Assembly: GCA_964526375.1 (NCBI GenBank)
Contig: CAZGLK010000046.1
Span: 1 to 6,077, forward strand
From: CAZGLK01 sp964526375
GTDB taxonomy: Bacteria > Patescibacteriota > Minisyncoccia > JACQLN01
Direction: 5' to 3'
DNA: 6,077 bases
Positions within the stretch are counted from its first letter, which is position 1; every line of letters begins with the position of its first letter. Shown piece by piece: positions 4,989 through 6,077 of the stretch. The translations under genes and the position numbers were made by a program. The notes beneath the pieces are model-generated. The model worked only from the letters and a program-made list of their open reading frames with translations, was not told the origin of the DNA and did not search any database.

Positions 4989-5097
4989 TGTCATCCTGAT
5001 CCGCCAGTTGGCGGAGAAGGATCTCTGGCGAATACCGGCAATGGCCCGCATTCACGGGAGATTCTTCCCCTTCGCTTTGCTCAGGGTCAGAATGACA
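4989..5097. repeat. 109-bp palindromic intergenic repeat (MITE/REP-like)
   Basis: The ends are inverted copies: TGTCATCCTGATCC at the left matches the inverse of the right end, TGTCATTCTGACCC, at 12 of 14 positions. Inner arms GAAGGATCTC (5016-5025) and GAGATTCTTC (5058-5067) match at 9 of 10. Sub-hairpins are CCGCCAGTTGGCGG (5001-5014) and a CCC..GGG arm near 5067-5087. It encodes no credible protein. TGTCAT.CTGA-ended palindromes of this type are widespread intergenic repeats in several phyla to my memory. No clear target duplication flanks it. Confidence 0.7.
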
Positions 5098-5118
5098 GAT
5101 TGGGGGAGTTTCTTCACA

Positions 5119-5138
5119 GTAATTCAAGGTAATTCAAG
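5119..5138. repeat. Perfect tandem 10-mer GTAATTCAAG x2
   Basis: GTAATTCAAG is repeated exactly at 5119-5128 and 5129-5138, between the palindromic element and the promoter. It recalls the GTAATTGG array at 2174-2205. Confidence 0.6.
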
Positions 5139-5175
5139 ACCTGGAGTACAAAATTTGGCGCTGTTATACAGAAGA

Positions 5176-5204
5176 TTGACATTATTCTTAGTATCGTCTA
5201 GACT
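5176..5204 (+). promoter_or_regulatory. Sigma70-type promoter TTGACA-17-TAGACT
   Basis: A perfect -35 TTGACA (5176-5181) is 17 bp from TAGACT (5199-5204, 4 of 6 to consensus). Transcription would start near 5211, about 90 nt before the 59-aa gene, and would probably include the 62-aa gene. Confidence 0.65.
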
Positions 5205-5210
5205 GGTTTA

Positions 5211-5258
5211 ATGAAAGAAATACAGCCTAAGGCTGTATTTCCCTTGTTCTTTAAGTAA
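5211..5258 (+). other. Leader hairpin overlapping a possible 15-codon leader ORF
   Basis: AAATACAGCC (5218-5227) pairs perfectly with GGCTGTATTT (5231-5240) around a TAA loop, close to the predicted transcription start. It is followed by CCCTTGTTCTTT, so it may be an attenuator or a stabilising 5' hairpin. An ATG at 5211, at about the predicted start of the RNA, opens a frame for MKEIQPKAVFPLFFK ending at 5258; it would be leaderless. The hairpin is clear, the peptide is speculative. Confidence 0.45.
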
Positions 5259-5302
5259 TTAAAATTTAAACAATGATCAAGCCAAAAAAGGAGGTGATAA
5301 AA

Positions 5303-5482
5303 ATGGCACGGCATTATATTCCAGATGAGCGCACCCGAAATGGTGAGAAATTGTTTACAAATGACCGCGATGGCGACTCACCTAACCGCCAGACGGTTTA
5401 CAAGGAGCACAAGGGTGGCGGCGGGAACGAGGAGGTCAAAGGCGTGAAATACGACCCGAAGGAACGCCGGTTCAAGAAGTAG
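5303..5482 (+). CDS. Small highly charged hypothetical protein (59 aa)
   Basis: A 59-aa protein, MARHYIPDERTRNG to KERRFKK, starting at the ATG placed 8 bases after GGAGG in a perfect AAAGGAGGTGA. The upstream in-frame ATG at 5273 lies before this Shine-Dalgarno and would read through it, so it is rejected. The protein is rich in Lys, Arg, Asp, Glu and Gly, with a GGGG run at 38-41; it has no cysteine, membrane segment or signal peptide and looks cytosolic and partly disordered. I do not recognise it. It is the first gene after a good promoter and is followed, after a 97-nt gap with a strong hairpin, by another small protein with the same type of Shine-Dalgarno. The strong ribosome site argues for a real and well-translated gene. 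Its GC content is higher than that of the surrounding intergenic DNA. Confidence 0.75.
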   Translation: MARHYIPDERTRNGEKLFTNDRDGDSPNRQTVYKEHKGGGGNEEVKGVKYDPKERRFKK

Positions 5483-5496
5483 GCAAAGGCGATGCG

Positions 5497-5537
5497 TGGC
5501 GACGGACTAATTATGTTTTTTACCCAATCCGTCGCCA
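5497..5537 (+). other. 10-bp hairpin between the two small genes
   Basis: TGGCGACGGA (5497-5506) is the exact inverse of TCCGTCGCCA (5528-5537), with a 21-base A/T-rich loop. A weak T-rich stretch (TGTTTCTC) follows. It may partly terminate or protect the upstream transcript, setting the ratio of the two genes. Confidence 0.6.
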
Positions 5538-5579
5538 TGTTTCTCTAAGGCAATCGTCAAACCTAAGGAGGTGAGATGA

Positions 5580-5768
5580 ATGGCATACACGTGTAGGCAC
5601 GGAAGGCGGATCCAGCAAGATTTCTCGGAGTGCGACAAATGCCAGAAGGCATTTGTGCGCGATAACATGGAACGTATCGCCGCAGAGAAGCCGGAAAGCC
5701 GCGCAGGCAAGCGAAAGCGGGAGAGGGATTACAACCGTCGGTTTTGGGAAAACGCAAGAAAGTCTTAA
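5580..5768 (+). CDS. Small basic protein with Cys/His zinc-ribbon-like head (62 aa)
   Basis: A 62-aa protein. The head has C5-x-H7 and C18-x-x-C21 (TCRHGR, then ECDKCQKAF), a spacing that could bind one zinc ion. The tail (30-62) is strongly basic and Trp/Tyr-containing (RAGKRKRERDYNRRFW), as in small nucleic-acid-binding proteins. GGAGG lies 8 bases before the ATG. An overlapping ATG at 5576 gives only five codons before a stop. It lies downstream of the 59-aa gene in the same direction and is followed by a terminator, so the two probably form a short operon. I do not recognise the family. A zinc-ribbon RNA- or DNA-binding role is inference from the Cys/His spacing and charge. The minus-strand frames over it are shadows. 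Confidence 0.75.
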   Translation: MAYTCRHGRRIQQDFSECDKCQKAFVRDNMERIAAEKPESRAGKRKRERDYNRRFWENARKS

Positions 5769-5798
5769 CAATAATGCACGCCACCGAGTGGCGCGCCT

Positions 5799-5829
5799 GG
5801 CCCCAAGCAAAAAACTTGGGGCTTTTTAT
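5799..5829 (+). terminator. Rho-independent terminator of the small-protein operon
   Basis: GCCCCAAG (5800-5807) pairs with CTTGGGGC (5815-5822) around CAAAAAA, followed by TTTTTATT. A weaker hairpin, CGCCAC/GTGGCG (5779-5793), precedes it. Confidence 0.9.
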
Positions 5830-5850
5830 TGGCATCAAATTTTTTATTTT

Positions 5851-5870
5851 GCCCTGCCTTCAGGCAGGGC
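5851..5870. other. 8-bp GC-rich hairpin GCCCTGCC/GGCAGGGC
   Basis: A perfect stem with a TTCA loop, preceded by an A/T-rich run and followed only by TTGTTG. It is not a good terminator on either strand. It lies 20 bases before the structured RNA candidate and could be part of it or a repeat remnant. Confidence 0.6.
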
Positions 5871-5890
5871 TTGTTGCGCGGATAGGTTCA

Positions 5891-6075
5891 CTTGACCCCG
5901 TAAGACAACTTTGACTGGTTAAACCCAGTTGCGGCAACCTGCGACCGAGTCTAATCACCAGAGTACAACTCCAATCCGCATCAGAGGGTTGTTCTGGGTT
6001 TAACCAAAGCAACTGGTCAAGGCATGCCCAGTAGTGAGCTGTGCTCTACTACAGGGTTGCTCTACGGGATTTGAC
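5891..6075 (+). ncRNA. Candidate structured RNA with three-way junction, unknown family
   Basis: No credible ORF covers this stretch, but long complementary segments nest into one fold. The closing helix is CCCGTA (5897-5902) with TACGGG (6063-6068). Arm I is TGGTTAAACCCAG (5916-5928) with CTGGGTTTAACCA (5994-6006), then CAACC/GGTTG (5935-5939 with 5987-5991), TGCG/CGCA (5940-5943 with 5977-5980) and GAGT/ACTC (5947-5950 with 5968-5971). Arm II is AGCAAC/GTTGCT (6008-6013 with 6056-6061), CC/GG, GTAGT/ACTAC (6031-6035 with 6048-6052) and GAGC/GCTC (6036-6039 with 6043-6046) capped by TGT. CTTGAC (5891-5896) can also pair with GTCAAG (6016-6021) in the arm II bulge, giving a pseudoknot. The strand is weakly assigned, since nearly all pairs are Watson-Crick. 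It does not show the conserved cores of RNase P, tmRNA, SRP or group I/II introns that I know. The element may extend past the window. Confidence 0.6.
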
Positions 6076-6077
6076 AA

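Noticed and set aside
4938..5211. Short ORFs in the palindromic-element region
   Set aside because: The predicted peptides only translate the repeat element on both strands and have no ribosome site.
5273..5302. Upstream ATG giving a 69-aa version of the small charged protein
   Set aside because: It lies before, and reads through, the perfect Shine-Dalgarno that serves the ATG at 5303.
5563..5838. Minus-strand frames over the 62-aa zinc-ribbon-like gene
   Set aside because: They lie antisense to a gene with a perfect Shine-Dalgarno and one crosses its terminator.
5916..6006. Integron attC site, because the arms contain GTTAAAC and GTTTAAC
   Set aside because: In attC the 5' arm should read RYYYAAC and the 3' arm GTTRRRY. 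Here the order is reversed on both strands, and the pairing continues as a multi-helix fold, so an RNA fits better.
5891..6077. tmRNA, RNase P RNA, SRP RNA, tRNA or a group I/II intron
   Set aside because: None of the conserved core sequences I know for these RNAs, nor a T-loop GTTCRANTC or CCA end, is visible on either strand.

Overview
The window looks like a piece of a small, gene-sparse bacterial genome, most likely from the Candidate Phyla Radiation (Patescibacteria, Parcubacteria-like). This is inference from gene content: an AbiEii-like nucleotidyltransferase behind a tiny partner gene, a stand-alone FAD/NAD(P) reductase without an iron-sulfur domain, a secreted Cys-repeat protein with a Gly/Pro/Phe-rich tail, a membrane-anchored protein ending in NP[FL] octapeptides, and short degenerate repeats in many gaps. 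TGA is used as a normal stop, so the recoded CPR lineages are unlikely.

Layout: (1) 1-745, plus strand: a short repeat, then a 62-aa gene overlapping a nucleotidyltransferase gene; this is a putative toxin-antitoxin-type pair. (2) 790-1173, plus strand: a small single-span membrane protein with a perfect Shine-Dalgarno, followed by a strong two-way terminator. (3) 1242-1348: a convergent gap holding three perfect 12-bp palindromes on an exact 16-bp period and a second cluster of GTTGCAC-type half-sites. (4) 1409-2104, minus strand: a ferredoxin-NADP-reductase-like flavoprotein; its probable leader contains a long inverted repeat. (5) 2269-4801, minus strand: a terminator, the 705-aa Cys-repeat surface protein and a 91-aa membrane-anchored protein, probably one transcription unit read from about 4900. 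(6) 4840-5300: a divergent gap with a lone DnaA-box match, a 109-bp palindromic repeat element, a tandem 10-mer and a good sigma70-type promoter. (7) 5303-5768, plus strand: two small basic proteins with near-identical perfect Shine-Dalgarno sites, the second with a Cys/His zinc-ribbon-like head, ending in a terminator. (8) 5891-6077: no gene, but sequence that folds by hand into an approximately 180-nt RNA with a closing helix, two long arms and a possible pseudoknot. I do not recognise it as a known RNA family.

Functional picture: the two minus-strand exported proteins probably act at the cell surface. The reductase and the nucleotidyltransferase pair are independent units. The most interesting unexplained items are the structured RNA candidate at the right end, the evenly spaced palindromes at 1242-1285, and the 32-cysteine surface protein. 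No search or folding program was run; all structure was found by reading.
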